Assembly (NCBI RefSeq): GCF_002105155.1
Contig: NW_019028995.1
Coordinates: forward strand, 310,001 to 374,000
Length of the DNA: 64,000 nt
Origin: Lobosporangium transversale
Lineage: Eukaryota > Mortierellomycota > Mortierellomycetes > Mortierellales > Mortierellaceae
Direction of reading: 5' to 3'
Position numbers and translations under genes: made by a program. The notes beneath the pieces are model-generated. The model saw only the letters and a program-made list of their open reading frames with translations, had not been told where the DNA came from and did no database searches. How positions within the stretch are numbered: position 1 is the stretch's first letter; each line of letters opens with the position of its first letter. Below, one piece after another: positions 9,790-21,185 of the stretch.

Positions 9790-11302
9790 ATGATGAAAAT
9801 TATCGACAAGATCAAGAACCATGGCCATGAGCATGACAACGCGGCTGTCGAGAAGGCAGCAGCAGAAGCAGCAGCGCAGCAGAGGCGCGAGCAGGAGCAA
9901 AAAGGACCCAAAATGCATCCCGAGCTTTTGGAGCTCTACACCGTCTCAGACAAGGTCTTGGGTGTAGGCACTTTTGCCACGGTGAAGGAGATTGTAGAGA
10001 AATCGACTGGTAACTGCCTCAATTTCAATATTTCTTTTTTTTTTTTTTATTTGTCATGCAATTTTAGTTTGTGTTCCTGTGTGCAATGGACCATTCATTT
10101 CCTTTTGATTTTGTGTAAAAAAAAAAAAAAAAAAAATAGGTAAAAAGTTCGCACTGAAGATTATCCTCAAGAAGACACTTCAGGGAAAAGCCGCTATGCT
10201 GGAGACTGAGATCTCAATCTTGTCCAAAGTTCGTCATCCCAATTGCGTTTCCTTGCTCGAGTTATTTGAGACTGATGATGCCGTCTATTTGATCACAGAT
10301 CTTGCGGAGGGTGGAGAGCTCTTTGATCAACTTTTGCAGAAGGGTTTCTACACTGAAGGAGATGCTGCTCGCTTAGTTTACGAAATTCTATCAGGTGTGG
10401 AATACTTGCACAAAATGGGTATTGTCCACAGAGACTTGAAACCCGAGAACTTGTTGTTCGCAGACAAGTCCGAGAATGCGCGTTTAATGATTACGGATTT
10501 TGGATTGAGTAAGGTTCTGACGGGAGGCAACGACGTGTTGATGACTGCTTGTGGTACGCCCGGATATGTAGCTCCCGAGGTTCTGGAACAAATTGGACAC
10601 GGCAAGCCAGTTGATATGTGGAGTATTGGAGTCATTGCTTATACACTGCTTTGCGGATACACCCCATTCTGGGGAGATGGTAAGCTACCTTTTCGTTATA
10701 TTTTTACTTCAGTCTTAAATAATACAGCATTGTGCTAAAAGCAGCCTTCTCATCCATAATTAGATCAACCTTCATTGTTCGAAAACATTATTTCGGGACA
10801 ATACGAGTATGAAGAGGAATATTGGAAGGATATTTCCGATCTTGCCAAAAACTTTATCGATTCACTTTTGGTCCCTGCTGATAAGAGGCCAACAGCCACT
10901 CTCGCTCTGAGCCATCCCTGGTTCCGTACCGTGTTGGAGCAGGACATGGTGACACCTGTCTCGCCTACCGACAGCGTCAATCTTATGCCTGGAATGCGCA
11001 AGAACTTCAATGCTCGCTCTACTTTCAAGAAGGCTGTTCGTGCAGTGGGTTTGATTCGAAAGATCAACGCCAACTCTTCAGACTCATCGTTTGGTTCGGG
11101 TGAGGATATGGCAAGCCAGCAAGAAGTCACTATGATTGGCGGTAAGGGTCGCCCTTCAAGTACATTGAGCTTCCATGATATCGTGAATGTTGCAGTTCTG
11201 TCTAGTAAGGGTCTTGGCTTGAGTACGACTGAGGAAGACGAGGATGGCGAAACAGAAGGTCTTGAAAAAGCCACAGCAAACTTGGATATTAAGGATTCGT
11301 AA
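9790..11302 (+). CDS. Calcium/calmodulin-dependent protein kinase (CaMK1-like), 432 aa
   Basis: Exons are 9790-10009, 10140-10679 and 10764-11302. After a charged, Ala-rich N-terminus the kinase domain begins with the glycine loop LGVGTFATV (about 57-65). The ATP-binding Lys is in KFALKII (K80), the catalytic loop is VHRDLKPENLL (D172), and the metal-binding site is ITDFGLSK (D193). CGTPGYVAPE and the C-lobe end SHPWFR follow. Past the domain, ARSTFKKAVRAVGLIRK is a basic amphipathic stretch of the kind that forms the autoinhibitory/calmodulin-binding segment of CaMKs. Such kinases phosphorylate Ser/Thr in response to Ca2+. The Ser-rich C-terminal tail is not conserved. Intron 1 has a T-run near its start and a long A-run directly before the TAG acceptor, instead of a pyrimidine tract. 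Confidence 0.93.
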
Positions 11303-11629
11303 AAAATGCAAATAGCCTCCTATTATTTCGTCGTTTTAGTTTAGGATACCCTCACATGCCAGTTACAAAAAAAAAAAAAAAAAAAAAAAACCAGCAACAA
11401 CAACAACATATATATAATTCTGGTTGGATAAAGGTTCAATAATATATATATTACACGAGCTTTATTGCATGCTCTCTAAAAAGATGCCAAATTGTTGTAC
11501 TGCATTGTCGATTGACCCATAAATCCCACACTTCCTTGGCGTACTCTGACTCGACATGTCCTCAGGTATGATACGAAATGTCTCCAGCCCCAAACAATGA
11601 TGACAAGGACAGGGCGATACTCCAATTGA
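11303..11629. other. Convergent 3' spacer
   Basis: It lies between the kinase stop and the mL54 stop. It contains an A-run at about 11367-11390 and short TA repeats (atatatata). Probable 3' untranslated regions of both genes overlap here. Confidence 0.5.
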
Positions 11630-12290
11630 TTACGTTTTCCTGTCACGAATGAAGTTGTCAGCCTTGATTTTCTGTCTCCTGACTTCTTTATGATGCTTCT
11701 TGTCCAGGGGATCAGCGAGTCTGGCGGCCCGAACTTCAGGATCGATAATGTCCCACAGCCACTCAGGATAGGCACTGTCTGCAAGAGCGGTTGGATCCTT
11801 GCCATCCTTCATGTAGTTAATGCCCTTGAGCACCGCGCCTTCGGGCGCACTGGAGATAACGGTGCGCTTAGCTAAGTACAGATTGAGGTGTTGAAAATTG
11901 GTTGAAAATATTAACTGACTGTCTCTTGGATTAAATCAATTGATATGATCAAAACTGAACAGTGTCAGTCTGAAAGAGTATTAGGCAAAGTCCTTGAGAG
12001 CTTTTGAAAAGAGACAAAAATCCTGCGCTGAAATAGACCTGATATTTGTACACTACAACACTATAGCTATTGAGAGGCTGATTACGAACAAAAAGAAACA
12101 AAAAAAAAAAAAAAAAAAAAAAAAAAAGATCAATTTTTTTTGCTTGGGGGTCAATACCTTTTGGTGCAGCAGAACTGGATTCTCCCTTGACATTGAGCGC
12201 ACGATCCGAAACCTGAATCCAACGGACTTGACATTGTTTTGATGCAGTTCTGATGGCTGATGAGGCCATCGTTGACATGGACAAGAGCAT
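11630..12290 (-). CDS. MRPL54: Mitochondrial large ribosomal subunit protein mL54 (yeast MRPL37 type), 124 aa
   Basis: There are two exons on the minus strand, 12290-12158 and 11871-11630, joined G|CT across an intron that holds a long homopolymer. The N-terminus is a basic, Ser/Ala-rich mitochondrial presequence (about residues 1-30). The conserved part has SAPEGAVLKGINYMKDGKDP and YPEWLWDII, diagnostic of mL54, then a highly basic tail, HHKEVRRQKIKADNFIRDRKT. The protein is a structural component of the mitoribosome large subunit. Three in-frame Met codons lie within the first eight residues, so the exact start is uncertain by a few residues. It is divergently transcribed from uL24m, 235 bases away. 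Confidence 0.9.
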
Positions 12291-12525
12291 AGCGTGTTTT
12301 TTTATGAGGGAATCAGTGAGAAAGTGGAGATTGTGAGATGAGCGGGAAGGTTGGTTTGCCTGCTTCGTGTGGCTTGGTGAACAGCAGATGAAAACAAACC
12401 CTCTGCCTTTACAGGCTCAGTCGTGTGAGTTTCGGGGTGGAAGGGAGAAACTGTTGGTTGTCCGTCCTTTTTTTCCTCCATCCATTCAATCCGTCTAGAC
12501 TAGGCTCTGACAACAAATCGCCACC
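12291..12525. promoter_or_regulatory. Divergent promoter shared by mL54 and uL24m
   Basis: Only 235 bases separate the two start codons, so one intergenic region must hold the promoters of both mitoribosomal genes. It includes a CT-rich patch (cctttttttcctccatcc) just before the uL24m start. I cannot name a specific factor site. Confidence 0.5.
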
Positions 12526-13689
12526 ATGCAGCCTTCACTAGTCTCTAATATGCGTCGTCTGATCAACACTAAGCTCCAGCCCACCAGAGCCAAATATGTG
12601 GCACCAAAGGATCAGATCAAGATGTGGAGAATCGTCCGAGGAGACGAGGTAAATGAATATTCAGGACAAGGGAGGGGACCAAAGAAGGCCTTGCAAATTT
12701 TACTTGGTGTACAACCCTGTTTAATTAGAGAGACAGACAGCAACATACTCTCTTTCCTATGCCTTGAAGTTTTTTTTTTTTTTTTTTTTTTGAGCAACGG
12801 GATCAACATATTGACATTGAGTCCTAATGCGTGAGACTGTGGTATGAAAACATACTATCACAAATCCATTGATCTCATTATTAACTATATTATTCATTTC
12901 GATAATGATACTTTCTATACGACTGTTAGGTCTTCATCACCAACGGAAAAGAAAAGGGCAAAACTGGAGTTGTTAAGAAAGTTCTCAGGAGTTTGAACTC
13001 GTTATTGATCACGGAAAAAAACATGGTACGGAAGGAGCATTAAAAAAAAAAAAAAAAAAAAAAAACAACAACAGATTTGCCTAGATATAGAGAGCGAAGG
13101 GTTAAGAACGCCGATTGGATGCATTTTCAGAAAAACTGACCAAGGTCATCGACACAATTGCTCCTGAATCCTACTGGTTATATATATATATACATATATA
13201 GGTTACAAAGCATATTCGTCCCCAGCCCGGAGATCCTACAAAGACGACAAGGGTTCAATTGGAGGCACCTATCCATGTTTCAAACGTATCATTGATTGAC
13301 CCTCAAACAAGGTAAATTCACATCACGTTTTCTTTTAACATCCATGTAACTAAAAAATAAATAAAAAAAATCATTGTGGTCCGACTCTTACAACACTTTT
13401 TTTTTTTATGATGATAAATAGACAACCTGTCAGAACCCATTATCGCGCAGTTATTGATCCTATCAGTGGAAAGTCGGAGCGTAAGCGCTTTGTGGTTGGC
13501 ACGGAGCTGGAGATTCCAAAGCCAAAAGCTGATATTGCTAAATACAAGTTGGAGCGCGTAGAAAGTCCAAAGGATACATCTCCTCAGCTCGCTAGAGAAG
13601 TGACCTTTATTCCTGACATTAATATTCCACCGTTCCCTAGTAGTAGTATCCTCGATGAGCTCAGGAACCCATATTCCAAGCATCGTTAA
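12526..13689 (+). CDS. MRPL24: Mitochondrial ribosomal protein uL24m, 198 aa
   Basis: There are four exons, 12526-12648, 12930-13025, 13202-13311 and 13422-13689, and the phases sum to 199 codons. The KOW-type uL24 signature appears across exons 1-3: WRIVRGDEV, FITNGKEKGKTGVVKKVLR and VTKHIRPQPGDPTKTTRVQ, then EAPIHVSNVSLIDP. The C-terminal extension is typical of the mitochondrial form. The first 25 residues are basic and lack acidic residues, as expected for import. uL24 binds 23S-type rRNA early in large-subunit assembly. The intron after exon 1 has a T-run, and the one after exon 2 has an A-run near the donor. In-frame reading through intron 1 gives a false 102-residue ORF. Confidence 0.93.
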
Positions 13690-14480
13690 AAAAGAATAGA
13701 AAAAAAAAAAAAAAAAGAACCAAGACTTTAAAAAATTTAGAAGTAATTCACGGTATAACATATTAGGAGGAAGGGATTTAGAGCATTTATTATTTCACGA
13801 TTGAGACAACAGGCGAAGACAACAGGTATTTGGCGACTGGTGATAGAGAACAGACAACTGGAATGTTGATTTGGTCGTCTATAAAAAAAAAAAAGATTTT
13901 TCATATTTGTACACAAGCACAAAAATTAACCGGTTGAGAATAAATAAATAAATAAAAAAAGAACACAGAGATCGTGTAGAGTTAGATCTGTGAATAACTC
14001 GCTTCAACTGCTGCACGGAATGTTAGTGAGCATGCAGTGAGCATGCATGGGAGAACAAAAAAGAGATGGATATTGCTCCATAAGCATGAACATAAGCATG
14101 TGCAGGTGTGACACTTAATAGGGTAATTCTCTGCACATGTCTACATGACATTCGTGAGTCACTAGAAAAAAAAAAAAAAAATTGTGACACCTGCATTTAA
14201 GGCTTTTTTTAATGTCTTCTATGTGTATAATGTGAATACTCTAAACTGAACGTTATGGGCAAAATACTATGATCCAGGGCAATAAAGGATACTATGCAAT
14301 GAAGTGTTTGAACAATAAAAATGCTTCCATGAACAAGAAAAAGAAAAAAAGTGACAGCACGGAGTGAAAAAGAGAGAAAAGAGGGGGTATAGGCACAATT
14401 GTCCATTGTGCTGATCAGCCTTGAAAAATGGCTCGGAAATCCTGCTTGATTTGATCGATCAGTCCGACAATCGATTTGCT
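13690..14480. other. Convergent spacer of 0.8 kb
   Basis: It lies downstream of uL24m and of the small minus-strand gene that ends at 14481. It has short A-runs and AATA repeats. No coding signal is supported. Confidence 0.5.
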
Positions 14481-14723
14481 TTACTTGCGGACATTTGGGG
14501 TCCAGTAGACGACCTCGTCCTTCAAGAGAACAGCAGCACCTGCAACGACGATACCGCCTCCGAGAACGGTATAGGCAGCGGCCTTGGCAGTCCTTGAGCC
14601 ATTAGCAGTTGCGGGCATGGCATTCTGTGCGATCGAAGCAGCGGCATTTGCCTTTGAGGACTGAGAGATGAATCGACGGGCAACAAAGGCCTTGGGAGTA
14701 ACAGCGCGGATTGAAGGCAACAT
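14481..14723 (-). CDS. Small probable mitochondrial inner-membrane protein, 80 aa
   Basis: The frame opens with MLPSIRAVTPKAFVARRFIS, a classic mitochondrial presequence: Arg/Lys-rich, no acidic residues, and an RRFIS end that fits processing. An Ala-rich linker and one hydrophobic helix follow (YTVLGGGIVVAGAAVLL, about residues 50-66). The short C-terminus is KDEVVYWTPNVRK. The layout fits the small single-pass accessory subunits of respiratory complexes, but I cannot assign a specific one. The gene is unspliced, and its codons, sharp start context and clean end support a real gene. Confidence 0.65.
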   Translation of the reverse strand: MLPSIRAVTPKAFVARRFISQSSKANAAASIAQNAMPATANGSRTAKAAAYTVLGGGIVVAGAAVLLKDEVVYWTPNVRK

Positions 14724-15813
14724 GGCTATGTATTTGATTTTAATGTAAGGATGAGAGGGAAGAGGATAATAGAGAAAGGATGTGGTTGTTATAGATCTTT
14801 TCAGAAACCGAGTAAATCGTCAGAAGGAAAGAGAAGAGATGCGCTGCTTTTTATAGCCCTTCAAGATTTTTTTTTTTTTTTTTTTTTTTTTTAGCGGAGA
14901 TATATTTTCAACATGATAACGCAACGCAAAAAGGAATTTACACCAGTAGTCATAATCCATGAACAAGATTTTCATGTACGGCTCTGCGCATCGAGTCTTC
15001 GCGTACATGCTCTATAATATTCCATAAATAGCGCCAAGCAAATCAAACAACATCGCAGGCCACTCCATTCGTTGATGTGGAAGGCCAGTGATGAGCAAGT
15101 CGTTCCACAATTAAATCGGCTCTTGTTCTGCCCACGTTGTTATGTAAGTGGTCCAAGACAGTAAGTGGTCGACGGACTTTTTATTTTATTTTTATGATGA
15201 TAAGGAGGAAGAGAGAGGGGGAAAGGAGAGAAAGAGAAAGGAGAAAAAGGAAATCACCCTGCCTATATCAACTACAAGGGTTCGCTTTTGCAATTGCATT
15301 CTTGGAGATGTGAATGATTGTCTTATCAATTTTATGTGAACAGACAGACAATAAAGAAAGTGGGTCCAAAAAGACTTTGAGGATGGGGCACAGGCGGAAA
15401 TGTGGGGAATGGAGAAAATACGTTGATCTGTGGGGACAGCCTTCAAACGTTCAAGGATATTTTATAGCCCCGACTTATCACATCTACTACAAATATATAT
15501 ATACGTATAATATCAATGCGGTTCAACTTAAGCCATAACAATAACAATAACAATAGCAATATTAATAACGCCATCAACCCCAACAATGACAACGATAGCA
15601 ACAATATTATATAACACAGCAGAAGCAGTCGACATTAATAACCAGCCCTGTTGTCATCATTCGATCGACAGACCCCCTGTGCTCCGCATAGGATACAGAT
15701 ACAGAATACAAAAAATTGTTGTGTCAATCACGAATCTACAGTATAAACGCGACCTTCATATTTATACATTTTCTACATGTATTTTTGTTTTTTTAAACAG
15801 GACAACAAGCAAA
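14724..15813. other. Divergent spacer of 1.1 kb
   Basis: It contains the promoters of the small minus-strand gene and of tilS. There is a T-run at 14868-14892. A purine-rich stretch lies near 15200-15260, with TA-rich sequence near 15490-15560. In-frame upstream codons precede the chosen tilS start, but the protein they would add looks non-coding. Confidence 0.5.
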
Positions 15814-18231
15814 ATGACACTGTCCAAAAGCACAGCACTAGCCATCACTGCCAAAGAGTTTGCAAGATGGCTCTCCCCATTATACAGTCGACAAAACAGC
15901 ATTGCTTCATGCTTGGAGCAAGGTCTACCAAACAATGAAAGACATAAAAGTCATTCCATGGATCAGAATCCCACTGACATTCATCAATCTCGTCTAGAGT
16001 CCAAGGACCACAACATTGCTATAGCTGTCTCTGGTGGTGTTGATAGTATGGCTCTTGTAACACTGTTGGCAAAACATTATTATCCTACACAAGATAGAAC
16101 TAAACAACAACAGCTTCATACTGTCCCTACAAAGCTACATGCCTTAATTGTCGACCACAAACTAAGAGATGGCAGTTCTGAAGAGGCTGCCTTTGTTGCA
16201 CAACAGGTGCAAAGACTGAGTATGTTGTTATGGTACACTGGATTTGACCAGAAAGGAAATCTGTGAACCTATTGTTGTTACTATGACTATTGTTATAATT
16301 ACTATTATTATTATTTTATACTGAAAGCTAAACTGTTGAACGATATCCAGATGTCACCCCGCATGTACTTACGTTGGATTGGATTGCCAAAGACAAAAAC
16401 AGTGGCCAGAACCAAAACCATCAGAATGATGATAATGATGAGATTTACCAGCTTAATAGACCTAGTAAAGTTCACCTCGAGACTAGAGCGCGCGAGGAAC
16501 GATATAGGGTCATTGCTCAAAAGTGTCACGAACTTGGAGTCAGAGATTTGTTTGTGGGTCACCATTCTGGTGATCAGGTTGAGACTGTCATCTTTCGGTT
16601 CGCAAGAGCTAGTGGCATTGATGGCCTTGCAGGGATCCAAGAAGATACCCCTTTAAGCGTTGTAAACGTACCAGAAGGTTTAAATATCCAAATCATCAGA
16701 CCACTTTTAAAAGCTACGAAAGTAATTAATTGAAAACAAAGGAATGACCGTTGAATAGACGGAAAAGACAGGAATCAACCATCATAGGACTAGAGTTTCT
16801 AATTTATATCATTTTATATCATTTATATCTTTCAGGACCGCCTGAAGGCAACATGTAATGAAGCAGGAACCCGATGGGTTGAGGACCCTTCGAACAAGTC
16901 ATTGGATTATCAACGGAATGTCATCCGGCATTTTCAGCAGGACATAGATGCGTGTGTCGAGAAGGACCCAAACTCGGAGCTGAGTCCTTTATCATCGAAG
17001 GCTTGGTTGGAATTCCGTGCAAGGATGGATCAACATCGGCGAGCGGCCTGGGATCAAGGTAACATCTATGTGATTCCAGAGTAATTATTTATTACTATTA
17101 TTATTATTTCATTATCATAATTACCATATCATCATTATAATAGAAAATGACCTAGTCATATTTTCTGCTCTATCAATATTAGTGAGACCATGGTTACGGA
17201 ACATCTTCTTTGATTCTGCAAATGGTGTCTGCTATGTAAAATTGCAGGCGACCAGCACTTCAGAGGATGCTATAAGAAGTACATCGATTCCTACAAAAGT
17301 GGAATGGTTGGAGAGATCCCAGAATCATGTGGCCATGCGCCTTGTCTCCTATTTAATACACTGGGTGAACTGTAAAGACCACGCTCCCCGTTCCGAAGAT
17401 GTGCAGATGTTGTTGAAGCAACTGAAAAAACCTTATTCTGTTATTGGCTCTTATTTTGAAGCAACTCGTATGAAAAGCGTCTGTGATAGCTCAACAAAGT
17501 CTATACAGAAAAAGAAGCGCGCTTCCAATCGTTCATCTGCTGCCCGACAACAAGATATATCATCAAAGTTCGCCATAGCCATGACTGACAGTCATTCTGA
17601 AGCAATGTCACTTCCGCCCATCAATTTAGCAGGCGTGCAATTCTCCCCACCAAGAAGCACAAAGGGCCTCCCTGATTACTGGACCCTTGCTCGGCAACCA
17701 ATGTCCCGTGCCGATCGAAAAGCCGTTACGATAGCATTTTCGATAGGGGGCGATAATGAAGAAGCTAAGAGAGACATTTTCTTTGATGAGAGTAAACAGA
17801 GCAATGAAGTTAACCTGCTTTGGGATCAACGTTTTTTCCTCAAGATACAAAGCAGTAGCTTTAGAAGCGTTCCCAATGCTCCATCAAGGGGTCGGATATA
17901 CATAAAGCCGATGCGTCAGGAGGATGCATCAATTATTCAAAAACTAGAAGCATCCGGCCAGCTGGAGCAATCAAAGACGATAGATCTCCATACATGGATG
18001 ACGGCTGTACCAGGCAGCTGTCGGTTTACTGTCCCTGTTGTTTACCTAGAAGGCAACAGCGGCGATACCGGGGCTGAGCCAAGAAGCCAGATGTTTTTGT
18101 CCTTACCCACCCTGGGCCTTCATATGAAGGCTTCGCCATTTGCCATCCAAAGTTACTTCAAATCCAAGCACCCAGTGGACGGACCAGATATGGCTTGTTT
18201 AAAAGAGGCATTCAGTAAAATGTTGAAGTAG
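15814..18231 (+). CDS. tRNA(Ile)-lysidine synthase, TilS/MesJ family, 682 aa
   Basis: There are four exons, 15814-16219, 16351-16721, 16836-17058 and 17183-18231, and the phases sum to 683 codons. The PP-loop ATPase signature SGGVDS is at residues 73-78. Further family blocks are HALIVDHKLR, PHVLTLDW, GHHSGDQVET and, in exon 3, TRWVEDPSNKSLDYQRN (the conserved EDPSN-type motif). The enzyme uses ATP and lysine to turn C34 of a tRNA(Ile) anticodon into lysidine, so that AUA is read as Ile. In a fungal nuclear gene the likely site of action is the mitochondrion, though the N-terminus is only weakly presequence-like. The C-terminal 340 residues (exon 4) are far longer than in bacterial enzymes and largely unrecognised. 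The gene converges on the GH17 gene, 121 bases away. Confidence 0.9.
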
Positions 18232-18352
18232 ATGTAGACAAAAAGAAACACCTTTATTTGAAAACAATATTAATAATGAATGAAAGAGGGAGTAAGAGTG
18301 CATATATAGTATATAGAGGAGAGTATAGGGGATCGGACGGTATTTATTAACT

Positions 18353-21185
18353 TTATGGAGCTATACAGTCGGGTATCTTGATCTTGAGGTTCCCGTCCTT
18401 GTCAAAAAGACCCCAATAGGGTTCGACAGGAACCTTGGGATCGTTCTTCCATGGCTCATCCTTATATTCGAACCAATAATCTAAAATGTCAATAAAAAAA
18501 TAAAAAAAAAGCATCATAAAGTCAAGAGAGTTATTAGACCGTATCGACAAGTTGTACCAAAAGATAAGAGAGAATAAACAATAAGACTTACATGGAATGC
18601 CTTGTTGGTTGGCTTCACAAATAAATGTGTCGATCATGGTTTGCAGATTGGCCACGCCAGGGACAGCATAAGTTTCTAGAAGGAGGGTATAGAAAGAAAG
18701 AAAAGTGTGCTGTCAGTATGAACCTTATGATTAGGGACCAAAAAAAAAAAAAAAAAAAAAAGAATTCTTACGGTATATTGCGCTGGCAGGTGCGGAAGGC
18801 CAACCAACCTCCGAGATAGCACCTTTGAGGCCAGTCTTTGTTGGGTTCCCTAGTATAACATCGTTATATTGCTGGATGGTCCAGTTGGCAGCTTCCGAGA
18901 CAGCAGTGCCTGCAAAGTAAGGATGCAAGTTACCAGAAAGCTCGTCGGAGACTGCTGCCAACTCCGAGTTCAAATTGTTTCCAATCTCAGATGTAAAGAT
19001 TGGGATGGACTTGCCATAGCGGCTCTTGACAGTGTTGCGAACATCAGTCATCAGATTTGATAGTGCGGTCAGATCCATATCCTTTCGGAACAATACCTCA
19101 TTCCCCACACTGATACCCTGGACCATGTCAGTACCATAAGTATCCAGAACCTTGAAAAGGGTATTGTATTGACGTTCCACCGTTCCAGTATTGTTGTCAA
19201 CCCAGAGTGTCAAAACTACTTTCATGGTCTTATTGAGGTTTAATGCGTTGATGGCCTGGAAGGTCAAATCAGCTTGCTGACAGTCCATACCATATAGGCG
19301 AATGCGGTTTGTCAACTGCGACATGATGATTATGTCATCAACTACATTCTGGAGCGTGACACCGCACCAGGGCATGAGTGATTTTGCGGGATTGTAATCA
19401 AGGCCATAGAACGACTTGCGCAAGTTCGGATTGGGTGTAAACTGTGTAATAGGAGGCATTGTATTCGTGGGCCTGTCCGGATCCCTAGATGCCAAGGCCG
19501 AAACAAAAAACATTGTCAGTATATCTCCTTTTATTTTGAAAAAAAAAAAAAAAAAAAAAAAAAAGAAAAAGAAACATAACGGAAACAAGACATAGGACGA
19601 GGTTCACATACAATGGGGGAGCTAGACCATCGACTTTGCCCTTTCGTGTGATAAATCCAAGAACAATACCTGCAATGACAGCGATGAAGGCTAGGAGTCC
19701 AACCACACAGCAGATGCCGCGCCATTTACGACTTGCCCTGTTCTTGCGCTTAAGCCACTCGCTCTTCTCAAAGAGTATGGATGAGGAAGGATTTGAAAAT
19801 TCTGTTTCAGCAGAGTTATAGCTCTCCTTGTTGTGCTCTTTTGTAACCATTGCAGCTGATACCAATTCCATCTTCTTTGAGCTGCGGATGGATCCATCAT
19901 GAGCTTTGACCTGCATAGGCCGTGGCGAAGAAGCAGCTAAGAGTCGCTCGCCTTTGGCATTCAGCTCAATATCGAGGGCACTACTACTACTCGCAAATGA
20001 TGAAGTGTTGGAGTTTCGACGTGACGACTTTAGGGAACGACGACCTGGTTGAATAAATACGGGCTTGGGCTTCTCTAGATGCTTAGTGTCGGTAGTAGTA
20101 TTGATTTCGTCTTCATCGTCCCCATTCAAGACATCGTACAACTGCTCGCGGCTGGTGATCCCTTCTGAACTTTGCAGGACAGATAAATGAGTCAAAACTG
20201 GCGCAACACTAGAGGCCCTTGAGCCCCTTCCAGAGCCATTGTTATGCGACGTTGTTGCGCTTTCCAACTGTTGCTGCGAACTTTCCAACTGTTGCTGCGA
20301 ACGTGGTTGGCGTAGTGAAGGAGCAGAGGATCGCTGAGTTAAGGATTGTTGACTTGAAGACGCCCTTAACCTTGCATCGACTGCCGCAAGGACATTGGGT
20401 GCCATGACAGGGGAACTGTCGGGATAAAAACACACCGAATCTGGCCGGAGGGTCCCTGGGGTTGAGTATCGAGGAGTGAGTTGATGCTGAGATAAGGGAT
20501 TGTTAGGACCTAAAGGCGGGAGATACTGCTGTTGCTGTTGTGAGGACATAGCAGAGGCTTGCGTGGTCGCAGAAGCGTTTGGTGGTGAGGACCTTGATGG
20601 GGAGAGATGTGAAGAGGCTAGCGATGCAGAGATTGGATGTATAGCTGAAGAATGATGGGTATTGGACATAAAGATTGGTGCCGAACGAAATTCGCGTGGG
20701 TCTCCTCCACTTCCTCGCTCTGCCACAACTGCTGCTGGCGCTTCTGAGATATTCTTTTCGGCCATGTTCACTACCGTTGATAGTCCTGGTTCTGAAGCGT
20801 CCTGGCTGAGTGGTGCCAACGACGGTATTGGCGCGCTCGAAATAACGTTGATAGAGTCTGATCGGGTTGATGGTCGATGACGTGACGTGAACAGTAAGCC
20901 CCTATCAAACACCATCTCTTCCTCTGGTGTTGTAGGTACAACATTTCTTCTATGGCTTCCTTCTTCAAAACGTGAATAATGATCCGAGGAATCAAGTGAA
21001 TTATTGAAAGCAGGTACTTTTAATTGTCCGCTATTTTTTGGTAATGATGATGGATCTCTAGGGTTGTCGCTTGAACTGGAGGAAGATACATTATCTATGG
21101 GCAATGTGGATGATGTAGGCTTTGAGATTGCTTTTAGGCTAGACGAGGGTTTTCTCAGAGATGTGTCAACTTCTGTTGGTTTCAT
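18353..21185 (-). CDS. Membrane-anchored GH17 beta-1,3-glucanase-like protein, 832 aa
   Basis: Exons on the minus strand are 21185-19612, 19484-18772, 18675-18592 and 18480-18353 (833 codons). Residues 1-485 are a Ser/Gln-rich, presumably cytosolic region. One helix (CCVVGLLAFIAVIAGIVLGF, about 490-510) follows RKWRG, so the enzyme is a type II membrane protein with the catalytic domain outside. The GH17 domain starts at SFYGLDYNPAKS. It carries the acid/base Glu in ISVGNEVLFR (about E654) and the nucleophile Glu in SEVGWPS (about E750). The end WFEYKDEPWK...WGLFDKDG is typical of fungal wall glucanases such as BtgC/Scw types. The expected role is remodelling wall beta-1,3-glucan. Intron 1 and intron 2 carry A/T homopolymers. 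Confidence 0.92.
20260..20301 (-). repeat. Perfect 21-base tandem duplication in the cytosolic Gln-rich region
   Basis: Two identical in-frame 21-base units (20260-20280 and 20281-20301) encode a repeated Ser-Gln-Gln-Gln-Leu-Glu-Ser type heptad inside the GH17 gene. The exact identity suggests a recent slip. Confidence 0.9.
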
